NCBI RefSeq assembly: GCF_000004075.3
Contig: NC_026658.2
Location: 2,356,001-2,420,000 of the forward strand
Source of the DNA: Cucumis sativus
Lineage: Eukaryota > Streptophyta > Magnoliopsida > Cucurbitales > Cucurbitaceae
Direction: 5' to 3'
DNA: 64,000 nt
Every line of letters begins with the position of its first letter. Position 1 is the stretch's first letter. Below the pieces are notes generated by a model. It did no database searches. It saw nothing but the letters and a program-made list of their open reading frames with translations, and was not told where the DNA came from. Shown here one piece after another: positions 12,080 to 26,253 of this stretch. A program made the position numbers and the translations under genes.

Positions 12080-15000
12080 TTATAAGCATTCTTTGCTTCC
12101 ACAGGTGCAATTCTCAACCTCTTTGTTAAGCTTCTGAAAATGAATAAAAAAATAAGAAGAAAAACAACAAAGTGTTAAATCTCAATAATGAAAGAGTTTT
12201 GATTGAATGTGATAATATATAATCAATCACAAGAAGTAAATTTTAGGTTTCTTTGTTAACGGAATGCATGAAGATATGGGTACAATCAAATATTACTCAT
12301 ATGAATAAAGAAAATATACGATATTATAATATTATAATTTTAATTTTAGTTTCTCTAGCTGAAAATATTGGATTTTACATTTCACCAAGTTTAGATTAGA
12401 TTTGGACCGAGAATTAACTCGATTTTTGAACTTCATGTCCATTGAAAAAATTGATATGTAATATATGTTCTTAAATCACTACTAAACACAATTTATCTTT
12501 AGGTTGAATTAAATTATAAGAGTATATGATATTGTAAGTTTGTGTTAATAACGAAGTTATTCAACTTTTTAAAAAGATATATATATTAGATATAAGTTTG
12601 ATATCGATCTTATATATTTTGTGTATATAAGATCTTTTAGTTGGTTTATTTGTGAACTCTAACGTGACTTTTGATCGAATCTCATAATGGGTATGGTTTG
12701 ACAATTTTTTTTAGGGTTTAAAAATTGTAGAGTTGTTGAAAACTTTGAGATTGGGATAATCTTAGTTAACAAATTTGAAACTTTGATCTGTAATTAAACA
12801 TTTGCTTCTCACATGGAAGCAACAATAATATTTATTTTAATTAACCAGACTCAACAATTGAAAAAAAAGAAGAAAATAATTTATGAGAATAAGTTGGATA
12901 TTAAAATTTTAATAATGAATTAATTGGTGTAAATGTAAAAGATTGTTTAAATTAATACCTGAATTTGATTTTGAAGACCTTTGATATGCTGCACTGCTAA
13001 GTCCAACATGTCTGAATAACTTGTTTGCTGTATAAAAAACAAAGTATAAGAACATAAACAATTTATTTACTTACCATATCAATCTTTCATGTTAAAGGTT
13101 TGAATTCTCAGTAAACGATAGAAGATGATTGATTGAATAATGCATGGTATACCTTATCCATGTTGGGAACAAGCTCTTGAAGCTTTTTCAATTTTCCACT
13201 GATTCTAGTTCTCCTCTCCTGATTATAATTCAATTTTTTTTTTTTTTTTGTTAAAGTAATAAACAAAACAGAATCGTTATCAAAATATGTACTAAAATAC
13301 ACATGCAATGGACGTAAGATTTACCCGTTCGGCGATACTCCGAGGATGAGTAGCACAACCACGCTTGGCTCGAATCTTACAAGGAACGGAGTCTTCAGGA
13401 ATTTGTAGCAGCCTCTCCACAGCTGCCATTTCTAGAGTTGTTTGTGGCAAGCTAAACTGATAAATTAAGAAAGTTTAACACCGGCTAGAGACTATATGTT
13501 CAGTACACTCAAAACACATAACATATATTATTATACGTACTTGAGATTCGAGGCCGGTGAAGAAGTCAGCATCGGAATGGTGCTTGGATCTTTTAGCATG
13601 AGGAGCAGCAAAGACAATGGAGTTACTAGAAGTGTCCCAAGAAGAATCCATAGCAAAGGCAGAAGAAGGAGCAAAGGAATGCGTTGAATTGGTGTTGCTT
13701 TGAAGGCCATTGCTACAAGAATTGGCTGCCTCTACAAAACTTTCACTAATTTCTGAGATTTGAGAAAGTGAGTTATCTTGCCCATTGAAACTCATTTGAC
13801 TCTTTAATCTTCCCCCTCCATTTCCACCTCCACCTCCCCCCATTGTCAATGAAAACCCACCTGCTATATATAATGATTTGGTTAACTAGTTTGACGTAAA
13901 AGTATATGTAACAAACCATCAACTAGTGTACTAACTTATTCGAATTTAGTCACTCTCACTAAATTTAAAAATTGAACAGTAACTTTGTAAGTCAACTAAA
14001 ATGAAAAAAGCAATAATTTAAATGATGGAATGGTCCAGTGGGAATGTAATCCTGTGGAGCATATGTCTTTGTATATATAATAAATATCTATACATAGTTC
14101 ATCCATTTGTGGACCATAATACTTGTAGTACTACAATGATATAAAAGTAATAGTTTTTTTTTCTTCTTTTTTATTATTTAAAATATTCCATCTAATAATG
14201 TAAGGCTACAAATTTTAGAATAATTTGGTTCACCATTCACTCAAAACTTTATCACCTTTGTTTCATAACTTTATAATCATTTGTATTTTTCTTAAGAAAA
14301 AATTGTTGAATTTTTTCTAAATAATTTTTTTATAAAAAAAACTGTTTATTAGTGGGGGAGTGTTTACAAACTTATTTTAAGAAAAAGAAAAAAAAAGTTG
14401 TCAAACAGAATCTAAACTATTTAGCAATTTTCATGTAATATAATGTTATATTTGCCAAAATAAGCAGAACCTAAGTGGCCAAATACTTACCCAAATTTTC
14501 AAAAAGAAAAACAAGGTTATATTTATAATAACAAAAAGGTTTAAATTTTGTTTTCATCTTACTCACACTTTAGGATTTGTTTTGTTTGCTCAATTTCAAT
14601 TACTCCTAATTTTAATAAACTTTAAATTTAGTTATTTGTTAGATAAGTCTAATCATTTTCATGAAAAACAATATGTTATATTTGATTTTTTTTTAAAAAA
14701 TCTAAAAAAAGGTTAACTTAAACCTTAAATTGTTGGAGTTGTATTAATTTAAACTCTAAACAAATAATTGTATCAATTTAAACCATAAATTTTGGGTTGT
14801 ACTAATTTAAACTTCAAATTAATAAACTAATAATTATATCAAATTAGTTGTTGGACTTTTATAAAATAAACTAATAATTATATCAAATTAGTTGTTGGAC
14901 TTTTATAAGTGTATCAATTTAAACCCTTAACTTACACAATTGTATCAATTTAAACTCTCTAATTATAAGAGAGTGAAAGAAGAAAAAGGAAAAGGAAAAT

Positions 15001-17308
15001 TGTATTAGATGACAACAAAATTTAGAAAAAAGTTGTCAATAACACTTTTTTTTTTCATATTGCAAATATGATAGGTAATTAGATATATCATAGGTCTATC
15101 TAAGAGCTATTAGAAGACTATTCACTTTTAAATTTGTTATTTTTGCAATTTAGAAAATGTAGTGATATGAGTTCTATTATCATAATTTTTTTTGCTATTT
15201 TTGCAATATATATAAAGAAGAAGAGAGAAAAATAAATCCTCAATTTATGTTTTATTTGAATACACTCGTCATAGCTGTGAGTTTAAATTGATATATTTAG
15301 ATTTAAATTGATACAATTCAAAGTCTAATTTGGTATCACTATTAATTTGAGGTTTAAATTAAAATAACGGTAAAGTTAAGTATTTTTTTTATTTTGCATG
15401 ATTTAAAAAAATAGCTGGAACTAAATTTAAATTTTATAAAAAAATTAAAACGCAACGTTTAGAAATGCATGGATGGATTAAAATAGAACCCTTTGAAATT
15501 AAACAAAATTAAAATTAAAGTAAAAACCAAAATAATAACAAACCATGTTGAAGTCAAATAAAAGAGGAAATTATTTCTGAGTTAAATACACATACACACA
15601 TATATATATATATGTAAAGCTATAGGACAATTTTGAAATTAAAATGAGAGTAAAATGAATCCAATATTTGATTCACATTAATTTTTAGTGAAATTCAACA
15701 CAAAAAAGAAAAGAAAAGAAGCTGACTTTATTGATTTAAATGAATGAAAACAAAAAAACAACGTTGGTACCTACTTTTTGAATTCATTCAACCATACACA
15801 TTTTTCACATTAAAAAAACGACAAATTTTTTTTTCACAAAATCAAACCTACTAAATTAAATCAAATCAAATCAAATCGAGATCGACCCATTCAATCTCAT
15901 CTAACTCTACCAAAAATTTTCAAAAATATTTTCAACCATCATCAAACCAAACCCTTTCTCATCATCTTACAATAACCAAAATAAAGCAATCCAAAATTGA
16001 ATTCAGCGTGGAATCATTTTCCTATCTAAAATATATATAAATAAATATATATATAGTGGATTCCATTTCCACCATTATTTAAGATGCTCGAAAACAACGT
16101 AACTCCTTTAACCACATTGCCCACCGAAACTACATGTCGGCTTTCACCCATCCGATCATCGGAAAGTAATAATAATAATAATATTATATATATATATAAA
16201 AAAAACTAATGGACATCATCATGCAATTGCAATGCTGACAGCATCTTGCACGTGACGTATGACCTGGATTAGAAATTTTAAAAAAAATACAATACTTTTA
16301 AATTTAAAATTACATGGAAAAAAATAATTATATCTCAAAGTTAGATTATCAATTTGGTTTTTAAATTAGCCTAATAGACTTATTTTTAATAATTAGTAGA
16401 TGAGATTTAATGGGAAAATAGTTGAAATATATGCAAGTTGTACTGACACTCACCAATATTAAAAATTAAAATTTTAAATAATGGAAATGTATAATGGGTT
16501 TTTTTAATTATTGGAAATACTTGTTTATTTGTCTTAGATGAATATATTGAAATGTGTTAAGACCCAAATTTAATGTGTAATTTAGGATTAGGACAGGATA
16601 TTAAACATTAAACACGCAAAAAAAAGAAAGAAAGAAAGAAAGAAAAATCAAATTTAAAGAGAGGATTGTAAGCAAAGAAGGGAAAAGGGAGGTTAGTTTG
16701 GTAATTTTGAAAAGTCGATGGGTGTATTTTGGTAAATTTCGGTGTATAGTCAACGGCAAACAGAGTTTTGAGAAGAAACGCGGTGAAACCACGCGCCGGT
16801 GAAGCGAGATACAACATTTAGAGAGAGAGAGAGTACCGTTTGGTTCGGCGACGGAGAGATGGCCGAGAAATCCAGCTGGAGAGCTTCTCTGGCGAACCAA
16901 CGGTGAAGAGGAAGAGGATTGACCACCATTACTATTGAAGTTTCTACCCGTCGAGAAATCCCCTAACGCCAAATCATTGAATCCGTACGACCTATTCAAG
17001 GCGGCGGCGGTGGCAGAAGACGATTTTAGATCGTTGGAAGTAGAGGAGGACTGAACAACTTTCCTTGAGGATTCGACGACGGAGGAATCGGCGGAGGAGA
17101 AGTAGTGGGCGCCAAAGGAGGGCGGGGCACGGAGCGTGGCGGCGGAGTCCGGTTGACGAGTTCCAATCACAGAATCGACTGCTGTTGTCAGGAAAGATCC
17201 AGGGGCGGAACCGTAGCGAGTGAGACCACCAGCAGAGGCGGGGGCGCCACCATGGGCGGAGGACATGGATTTTTGAGAGGAAGAAGAGGAAGAAGTTGAT
17301 TGGTACAT
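12080..17308 (-). CDS. BHLH128: bHLH transcription factor, bHLH128/129 type
   Basis: Six exons give 370 residues: 16837-17308, 13541-13860, 13325-13456, 13153-13218, 12959-13027 and 12080-12133. The N-terminus is Ser-rich (MYQSTSSSSSS), followed by RYGSAPGSFL and RQRSSPAGFL, short conserved blocks of this subfamily. Exon 2 carries RLKSQMSF and KRSKHH. The bHLH domain is near residues 291-353: KRGCATHPRSIAERERR as the basic region, then helix 1 ending KLQELVPNMDK, and helix 2 with SYSDMLDLAVQHIKGLQ. The end, NCTCGSKECL, resembles Arabidopsis bHLH128. The ATHPRSIAER block groups it with the bHLH80/81/122/128/129/130 set. These are nuclear E/G-box binders, several linked to stress, ABA or flowering; the function here is not proven. 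A longer open frame upstream of the chosen ATG is the GAAA-repeat leader (Phe/Leu/Ser only). The first intron is about 3 kb. Confidence 0.93.
14711..15390. repeat. MITE-like inverted repeat in bHLH intron 1
   Basis: The motif TATCAATTTAAAC occurs repeatedly in one orientation at 14790-14960 and as its reverse complement at 15279-15320, so the two flanks can pair. A 43-bp unit starting ACTAATAATTATATCAAA is tandemly duplicated at about 14829-14915. No coding sequence is seen. It fits a non-autonomous, hairpin-type DNA element. Exact ends and target-site duplication were not resolved. Confidence 0.45.
16619..16645. repeat. (AAAG)n microsatellite in bHLH intron
   Basis: AAAG units are repeated about five times in intron 1, close to the exon 1 donor. 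Confidence 0.7.
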
Positions 17309-17354
17309 AGGATTTGGATTTTGGATCTGTGAGCTTTGGGTTTGAACAAAATGA

Positions 17355-17365
17355 AATGAAAAGAA

Positions 17366-17397
<32 letters not shown>

Positions 17398-17400
17398 GAT
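17355..17400. repeat. (GAAA)n microsatellite in bHLH 5' leader
   Basis: About nine GAAA units lie within 100 bases upstream of the bHLH start codon (TTTC on the coding strand), probably in the 5' UTR. A pyrimidine-rich leader repeat of this kind is common in plant genes. Confidence 0.75.
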
Positions 17401-18349
17401 TGATTGGGCGAAAGAAAAGCAAATGAAAAAATTAAAAGAAAAAAAAAACACTAATAACAAAGTACTTTATATAGGTATAAAATAAATGGAAATAAATATT
17501 TATTAAAATCGATGCTTTTTTCTTCTTGAGGAAACACCTAAGGCCTTTCATAACATTACTTCAACTTCATTTTTACTCATTCTCAATCATAACACATATA
17601 ACTTCTCCATTTTTTTTTATTAAATCAATTAGGGTTGAGTTAAGTTTACTTTAGTCTATTTTTTCTAATCTACTTTAATGTTTTTTATAATTTTTTTCTA
17701 CTTTTTTTTTTCAATTGTTATATTGTTATTTAAAAGATCAATGTTTATAAGCTATATGTAAAATGGTTTACAAAGGAGAGATTCTTTTATATACATGTTT
17801 TGTTTTATATATGGATGCATAATAAGTATCAATTTTACACTTTCATTCAATGATATATAACCGTTTGAATGTTGTATCTTTTAAGTTATTTGTTATTTAC
17901 TAATTGGACATGATTACAACATCAATTCACATATGAATAAAGTATTTAGAGAGAAAAATACAATTAAAAGAAAGAAAAAAATGAAAAAGAAGTTTACACA
18001 ATATTTTAAATGATTTGATTAGATGCCAACAAAATTATTTTTGAAAATTAAAGACAATTTAGTAAAAAGAATAACTTAACTCTATCGACATTTATATATG
18101 CAAAACATTTAAATCGCCCCAAATCATTTGTACTAAAAAATGTAAACAAAAGAAATTAGGTTGATCGTGAGACCATTTAAGTGTATAGGAACAATTTTTT
18201 AAAAAAAATTCTATTTTGGTTTTTTGGTTTTAACAATTAAGCCTAGCTAGAAAAGTTTCTTTGACCTATGAATTTTATTGCTTAGTTATATAGTTTTTAC
18301 CAACTAATAATTATAATGGATAACAATTTTAGAAAGAATAATCAAGTGT

Positions 18350-18600
18350 ATGTATATCAAAGTTTTTAAAATATTTCAAACTAGCAAAATTTATTAGTGA
18401 TAGAGATTTTTATTACTGACAGACTATCGTTGTCTATTAGTGATATAACAATATTTGCAATATGATTTATCGTTTATAGACTATAACCTATATTGTTATA
18501 TATAGAGATATTTAAATATTGTTATATATGTTAATCATTTGAATCTAATTGTTATATTTTTATTTGTCTCTTTAATATCAATATTTTCAAAAATCAAACT
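18350..18600. repeat. MITE-like repeat (TTAGTGATAGA family)
   Basis: It contains TTATTAGTGATAGA, CTATTAGTGATA and AATATTTGCAATATGAT, the same words that recur at 24.8-25.4 kb. It starts with an AAAATATTTCAAACTAGCAAAATT block and ends with a TTTGAATCTAATTGTTATAT block. It is non-coding and probably a high-copy short element of this genome. Confidence 0.5.
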
Positions 18601-21149
18601 AAAATGTAAAAGGTAAAAATATAATTTAATTTTTTTTAAAAAATGGCTAAGAATTCGACGAAATATGAAAGAAAATATACTTTTTTTCACCTTATAAATT
18701 TATTTATTCTTTTGCTTTTTAGGATTTAGAAAAGAAATTATGTAGTTAGAAAAAGAATAATGGGTAAATAGTTAAGGAGGTTTTGTTAAAAACAATACTA
18801 AAATGCATGAAAAGAGAATGGAGTTTGATTCCTTTTATCTTTTCCATTTCTAGTTCCCACTTGACAAAAAGAAATTATTAATTTATGTCAAATTGCTAAT
18901 TGTTAAATGATATTATATTAGTTATATGTGTATATATTAATATATATGTATGATCTTTAAAATTTGAAGAATAAATTAAGAGGTTTTTCTAAAAATAATT
19001 CAAAAAACAAATGACTTACCCTCAAACTACTAAAAGGTAAAATTAATTACACTTAGATAAATTTTTAAAAGAAAATTTATATTAAATATTTTACATTCTT
19101 AAATAGCTGTATTTGGATTAATTTTTAAAAATAAGTTATTTTAAAAAAAATTAAAGTATTTGACCGCCACATAAAATAACTTTTAAATTATATATATAAA
19201 GTTTAAACTTTATTTTTTTGGGTATTCAATCCAAATAGTCCCTAACTTTGGTATTCTATGCTATTATTCTAAATGATTAAATAAAAATGGATATATATAA
19301 CGTGACAAGAGGTCAATTGAAAAATAAAAACAAATATTCTATTTATTTTTGATAGGGTTATTTTTAAATATAGTAAAATTAATTCAAATATTTACAAAAA
19401 AAATATAATAAAATTTTATATTATATGAATGATGGATCATTAAACATTTATAAAAAAAATTATATTTATTTTTACTTTCGGAAGTATTTCCACCAATCTT
19501 ATAATTATTTTATATACATGCATAGCTGCATGGGTAACTTTTAACTATTTACTCATGAGTAAAAATTGGAATTTGTAAAAACTTTTAATAAAATTAATTA
19601 TCCATTTACGTACATGAGGAGAAGAAGTGTTCAAAGAAAAAGTTTAATTAAAAATTTTAATCTAAAAGATAGCTAAAGTGAAGAGATGGCTATTGATTTT
19701 TCATTTGGTTCACATCAAACTATAATATTTCTCGGGGAAAAGTTCAACCTCTATGCAACTTGGCAATGTTAAACTCAAATTTAACCTAAGATTTTTATTT
19801 TATTTGATCGAAATTTGAATAACATTTTAAAAATATGTAGACTAAAATAAACAACCTCCAAAGTACTTAAATCAATGCAGAAAAAGGAAAAGAAAACTAA
19901 AATCAAATTATTATTTAAACTTTTTATTTATATGTGACGATCACAGCTAAAAAAAAATTAAATGTGAGATTTAGATTTCACGTGTTTGTTTGGTGTTTGA
20001 AATTTAAGAAAAATAAATAAAATATAAATAATCTCAACTTGATGATTAGTTTTAATGAAATTCAAACCCTAACAAAGCAATATCCAAAATACAAATATTA
20101 ATAGCAAACATTAACCGTTTAATAAATCGAAAAGTTCTAATCAATTTCAACGCAAGAATCTAAATTTATTTTCTTGGTATTACTATATTTCCATCCATTT
20201 AGACTCATTTCATCACAATTTCATTGTAAAATTTAGGTTAAAACTAATTTTTAGAAACACATTCAAATTCCTATAAAGAATTGATTTTTCAAAACCCTAC
20301 TATCTATCTTTTATACGTTTCAAAATACTCTTTAGCCTTATTAATTTGCTTCTACTTCTTAGTCCATATAAATGTGACAAAAAGTTTAATTTTAGTTTTA
20401 GAATAAAAAACCAAATTGGAACCTTTTTCAAGTAGGAAAAAAACACATAATCCAAATTTATGTGAAGAATATAGGTAATAATCAATTAGGGTTAATGTTG
20501 ATGGTATGTTAAACAAAAACTATAAACTCATTGTTCATAATTTCTTTTAAAAAAACGATATCTAAAATAGAATTATAAGATTCTTCCTTGATAGTAAAAA
20601 AAAAAAAAAAGAAAATTGTATTTTTGAAATAGATTAATGTAAAAAGAGATTGTCTTACATGGCGTGGGGTGAGATTTAGAAGAAAGAAGCCAACTTGTTT
20701 ATTTTTATTTAATTCATTAGTACATATCGCTATTCCCTATACAAAAATACAAACACTGTCCGTACACTTTTACAATTTTATACCCTTATTTATTTATTAT
20801 TATTGTTTTCATTGGGAGAATCTTGTGAAGAAGATTCAAGATTCAAGATTCAAGATTCAACCATGAAGATATGTATGTAAATTATATGATAATTTAGAAG
20901 AAATTAAAGGAGATTATGAAAAATAATTTTGAAGATAATTAAAGACTATGTAAATATGACCTAACTCAACTCAATGGTACGATCTAGTCTCTACTACTAC
21001 ACATATAATATATAGGTTATTGATTAGAAACTCAATAATTGTGCACCCTTAATTATACTCTTCATGTTTAGGAAGAAAATTAAAACACACTTATAGTTGA
21101 GCTTATTGTTAAAATCATTTATGAATTGTAATATTAATTTCATTAAAAT

Positions 21150-21690
21150 TGAGATTTATAAAAATGGCCAATGTGATTTTAGTGGCACTATTTTAAAATC
21201 ACTTTCAAACATTACTTTAACGGTATGTTTGGAAGTGAATTTGATACGTCGAAAATGACTTTTGCTAATATCAAAATCATTTTTATCGAAAATAATCATG
21301 TTTGGCCATAAATAAAACCGATTCTTACAAATAAAAAATCACTTTAAATTGATTTTTGAAGTGGACGGGGATGAGGAGTGTCCCTCCACTCCGCTCTGAC
21401 ATCGTTACCAACTCCTTGATCAACTTTAGTGACCATGCTAACCTCTAATCATCATTTTCAACTACAAATTTTTCCCCAACTATTTGTGGCCAACTTCGTA
21501 GTGAAATGCTAGCATTTCTTGATGACAAAGGAAAAAATAAATGAATAAAAAATATATTTTATTATAATTATTTGGTTAAATAATTTCTAAATATAAAATA
21601 TAATTTGTTAATTTTAATATAACTTTTGGAACAATACATCATCTTCCAAAATCAATTTTAAAAGTTTGAAACCTAACAAAAGTTGAATGG
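21150..21690. repeat. Possible non-autonomous DNA element
   Basis: Words such as GGTATGTTTGGAAGTGA and AAATCACTTTAAATTGATTTT at the left, and AATCAATTTTAAAAGTTTG at the right, suggest an inverted-repeat element of the abundant AAATCACTT type. Similar words are seen at 26.56-26.86 kb and 63.07-63.29 kb. The ends are approximate and nothing coding is seen. Confidence 0.3.
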
Positions 21691-23824
21691 TATAGAAATC
21701 AATTTTACAAAATTAATTGTACATATTTTTTTTCTTTCTTTCTAATCTAATTATTATTATATATATTTTCCTCAAATAAAAATTTCCAACATAATATTTT
21801 TCTTTCTAAATAATGTTATTTTAATAAGTAAGAGCAAAAATAGGGTGAAGAAAAAAATTAACAAAAATAGAATTCCGAATCAAGTATTAGATATATGTAC
21901 CTCGATCGACGCCTAATAAAATAAATTATGGACTTGATACATAGTTTTAAAATAAAATGAATATTCGGTCCACAACTTTAGTCTCACGTGGCTACTTAAG
22001 TTTCTGTATTTTGTCAAGTATTTCTTTCACGTTTTGGATAAGATTCTTATATTGACTACACGTACAATAGGAAAAAAGTCGTGTACGTACTCGATACACA
22101 ATCATGGACTCTTGCTCGAGGATCACAAAGTTCATGGTCTCCCTCATATCTGTTATTCACCTCCTCTGAACTCCCTTTTCTCTCCAGTTTCTTCCTTCCA
22201 GCAGCTAGCCGTCGTCGTCCACTACTCACCACCTGAAGGGTTTTCTTTTTCATTTACATTGTATGATAGTATGAGTGAAAAGATCTACAGATCTAAAATT
22301 TCTTTTTGCATGGATGAATATCCCTATAGATCTGAAGTGTATATGAATCAAACCCAAAATAATATTTAAACCTCATCCATAGTCTATGAATATTATCAAT
22401 AAGCTTCTAGTGGAGAAGGTGAATCATTTTTTATGTAATTTCAGAATCCGTACTTACTACAATTATTATTATGAAAAAAGAAATAATTCCAATCAATGCT
22501 CTGAATAATGAACATGTCTGTCTCTACCCCCATAAAATAATTTCTATACCTTTCTAAAAAATCAATTAAAAATTTTTAGACCATTGTTTTCTTATGTATT
22601 TTCTCTTTTAAATACTTAATTTCTAATGAAAATATTTTAAATCTCTAACCTATAATGAAATAAACTTTTATCTTAACTTGTATTTAGAATTTGTTTGGTT
22701 GATATTTCAACGTTCCAATCTAGATTCATTGAGTTTAAACATGTGTTTGACAAACAATTTAAATTATGTTATTAAAAGTTGTTTTATGATTCAAACCCTA
22801 CAAATTTGATTAATAATATCATATTTGAATATTAAAAAAAAAGTTTTATCATTAAATTATTAAGATGGTTAGTAATAAATGAAATCTAAAGAAAGTTATG
22901 AAAAAAGAATATGATATTTTGACTAAAATTTGTGTTCCTCGTAAAGCCTCCATAAGTCTTTTTTTTTTTTTTTTTTTGACTAATCTCAATTTCTGAGTAC
23001 CAAATTATATATATAATTACACTCTTTTTGGAAATATATGAAAGTAGAATATATTTGTTTTGAAGATGGTGGCTTTTTTAAACTCTCATAAAATAATAAA
23101 AATTAAGAACGTGATGAAATATAAATGGTCAATTATCACTCACCTGTCGCTGTAGCAATAAAGTAAAAAGCTTAAAATTATATATTTCTCAAAATTAAAT
23201 AATAATAACACTATCCAATCTTCGAACATTATATCGTTAACGTGATAGTCTCTTGAGAATATGATACAATTCGTTGGTTTAGAATTTAGCAAACGTGTTT
23301 CACTTTTTAAAATACTTTTAATATAATCTTAAATTTGTTATTATTTCCAAACTATTCTTTAATAACTTATTTCTTCTTCCATTTTTAATACTCATCTCTT
23401 CTCAACCTATCAAATTCCTTTTCTTACTAGAAAGATGATTTGTTTCTTCGATAACATATGTATTTCTTCTCCCACTTTTAAGATCATAATCATCCTTTCT
23501 TTATATGGGAATGGGAAAAACAACTTGTTCTTCCTGCCTTGATCTTGATTTTAGGATATTAATGATACATTAATTGCAATATGAAGTATAATGGTTGCTG
23601 ATTTGAGTAATTTAACTTCGCTTGTGATTGTTCCCCACTTTCTTCAATGTGTATTTTGAGTTGAATCTAATTTCAAATGATTTTGTTTTATTTTTTATGT
23701 TGGTTTTATTTTTGTTTTACTTTTGTACCAATTTTGTATATTACTGTCGTGAAGTATTTATATTATATGTATTAGTTGGTGATATATATTTACTACACAT
23801 TTTTCATTGTTTCTAATTTTATGC

Positions 23825-24185
23825 AGTTCATTGTAGTATTATTAAGTATACGAACGATATAACTCAGTGTATCTTATCAAGTATATCAACAATATATTAT
23901 TAATAAAAATCAACATATTAGCATGGTAAATCATTATCAAGTACTTTACAAGTGTATATCAATAGTATATCAAGTGTATAAGTAGGATTTTAAGCATTTC
24001 AAATGTATTTAATCTATTGAGTATATCATTAAAGAATACTAAGTGTATCTGCAGTTTATGTATCAAGTATATCACACGCATCAAGCTATCAAATTTGTTC
24101 AATGTACCGATAAAGCATAATCAAGTGTATCAAACTTATCGATAAAACATTATTTAAATGTATCAAGACCTAAAGAATATCAAGT
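23825..24185. repeat. Degenerate minisatellite, ATCAAGTGTAT unit
   Basis: More than ten imperfect copies of a roughly 12-base word (AAGTGTATCA, AAGTATATCA, TCGATAAA variants) run through this stretch, with varying spacing. The unit has diverged strongly. No gene is seen. Confidence 0.6.
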
Positions 24186-24789
24186 AGATAAAAGTATGTA
24201 ATTGTGGATGAATGTTCGGTTTAGGTTGGAGAAAGAGAAGAATAAAAAAGGGGATGAACCAAAGATAGAAAAAGAAAAGAAAAATGTGTGGTTTGAGAAA
24301 GAGACAAAAGAAGGGAAAGGTTTGAGGTTAGTTGAAGAGATTAAATGAACATTTAGAGATTGATGGATATATGGATGTTTGTTAGCTAAAGATTCAATGA
24401 ACGGCTTAGGTTTCACGAGTCCCCTTTCTCTTTTCTGCCTTCATTCTTATCCATCATGATGCCGTCTTTGACCCACCAATTCACCACCCAACTTGTTTTC
24501 ATTCAATACTTTAATATACATATCTACATATTCATTCAATTTAAAACAACTACTTACTACTACGGATGCCCATAGATTCCTTTTTGCAATTAGTTTTTCT
24601 TTAATACTATAACCTTATAACCTCGATGATATATGCATAAACAGATTGATTTTATTTGTTTACAAACACACCAAATAATCTTATATATCAAACTAGCTAA
24701 TACTTAAAACTAAATGTAGCGGAGAGCTCATTATTTGAATATGAAGGACAATATAACATAAGTTTTATAGGTTCATTTTTCGACTCAAT

Positions 24790-25450
24790 TTTAAGTAAAT
24801 AGCAACAAAAGATTACAAATACTTTTGTCGTTGATAGACTTTTATAGCCTATCAGTGATAGATTACTCTTAGAGACATTTTTAAAAATAGTAAAATAAAT
24901 TAAAATATTTACAATTAGATTCAAAATAATTAATTATATAACAACATTTTATAAAAAATTCAAATGTAGCAAAATCTGTAAAGGTCTATTAGTAAAAGAA
25001 TCTATTAATGATAGACTATATTGTAAATAACGACTTATCATTGACAAACAATCATAAAAGTCTATCACTAATAAACTTTGCTATATTTTTAATTTTTTTT
25101 TAAAAAATGTTGTTATATATTTAATTATTATTTTTAAAATTACTATCTATTATAATTACCATCGAATTTAATGGTATAAGGTAATTATAATTAGTGGCAA
25201 TTTTAGGAATAATAATTAACACTATATAATAATATTTTTAAAAAATTCCAAATGTAGCAAAATCTATCACTCGTAAATTCTTATGGTTTATTAGTGATAG
25301 ACCAATATTTGCAACATGATCTATTGGTGATGAATTTCTATCATTGATAGACTTTGACATGTTTTGTTATATTTGTAAATTTTTAAAAATGTTTTGATAT
25401 ACTTAATTATTTTGAATTTAATTGCTATATTTGAATCCGAATGTTATATT
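24790..25450. repeat. Tandem or nested MITE-like repeats (CTATCAGTGATAG family)
   Basis: Two to three diverged units carry the near-palindrome CTATCA(G/T)TGATAG, the words CAAATGTAGCAAAATCT (near 24962 and 25249) and a TTTTTAAAAATRGT edge. The copies appear nested or tandem. The same family appears near 18.4 kb. No coding sequence is seen. Confidence 0.55.
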
Positions 25451-26253
25451 TGGTTATATTTCGGTATGGACAGTACCAAGCTCTAAAAGCTAGCTATCAT
25501 TCTAGGCTTAGTCCTTCGAAAGGTCCAAATTAAAGTTCTTTAACCCATTCATTAATTGGGCTTGGGTCTTCAAAGTATCCAAGGCCCACCATTGGACTTA
25601 AGGGCTAGTGATCTTCAATGAGACTTTATGGCGCTATTGGAACCATAAGCCAACACACACACATGTATACAATCAATTAAAACAAAAATGTTAATAGCTT
25701 TAGTGTTGGGTTGGTGGATGTTTTGGTAACTTAGTTCTTATTTTTGTCTCACTAGATATTCTACCAGATAGTCTCAAACAAAGAGATCAAAATTCTCTTT
25801 ATTACAAAAACTATATGACTTTATGGCTCGGTCTGTTATGATCGACATTGTTATGATTCTTAATTTTCTTTGCATTTGGTTTCACAGGGAATTACTTTTT
25901 TCTTGAATAATAAGCATCATATTACGATACTTCATATGCTTTGCTTCTTAGAGTTTGAAGTCCAAACTCTTTTACTGTTCTCCCAACTTTTCCATATTTT
26001 GTCTATAACTTTGGCCCAATTTCTCCAAATCAACAACATCATCACTTCAAAAATATAATTCTACTACAAAACGTTTCATGGTATATATCATCATGTCAAA
26101 CACTAATTTGAGACAACATTCACAAATAAAAATGCTTACGTTGTTGACTTAAAACCCATGTTTTTATTCATGATACTTCAGCCACAGTGTATTTATATTA
26201 TATATGATCATCATGAAGTACTACACTCTCTCATAACCAGTTTTCCATAGCCG

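Larger units (their letters stand above)
17423..26253. other. Gene-poor spacer with repeats
   Basis: I see no convincing gene in nearly 9 kb. One open region of higher GC content at 22056-22253 has frames on both strands. The - frame is Arg/Lys-rich (SSGRRRLAAGRKKLERKGSS) and sits behind a possible splice acceptor, but I could not tie it to a family or find partner exons. A seven-base AAGATTC unit is repeated four times near 20831-20860. Other repeats are listed separately. Confidence 0.5.

Noticed and set aside
17309-17422. Upstream extension of the bHLH frame to an earlier ATG
   Set aside because: The added residues are only Phe, Leu and Ser from the GAAA repeat and do not match the family, which starts MYQSS-like.
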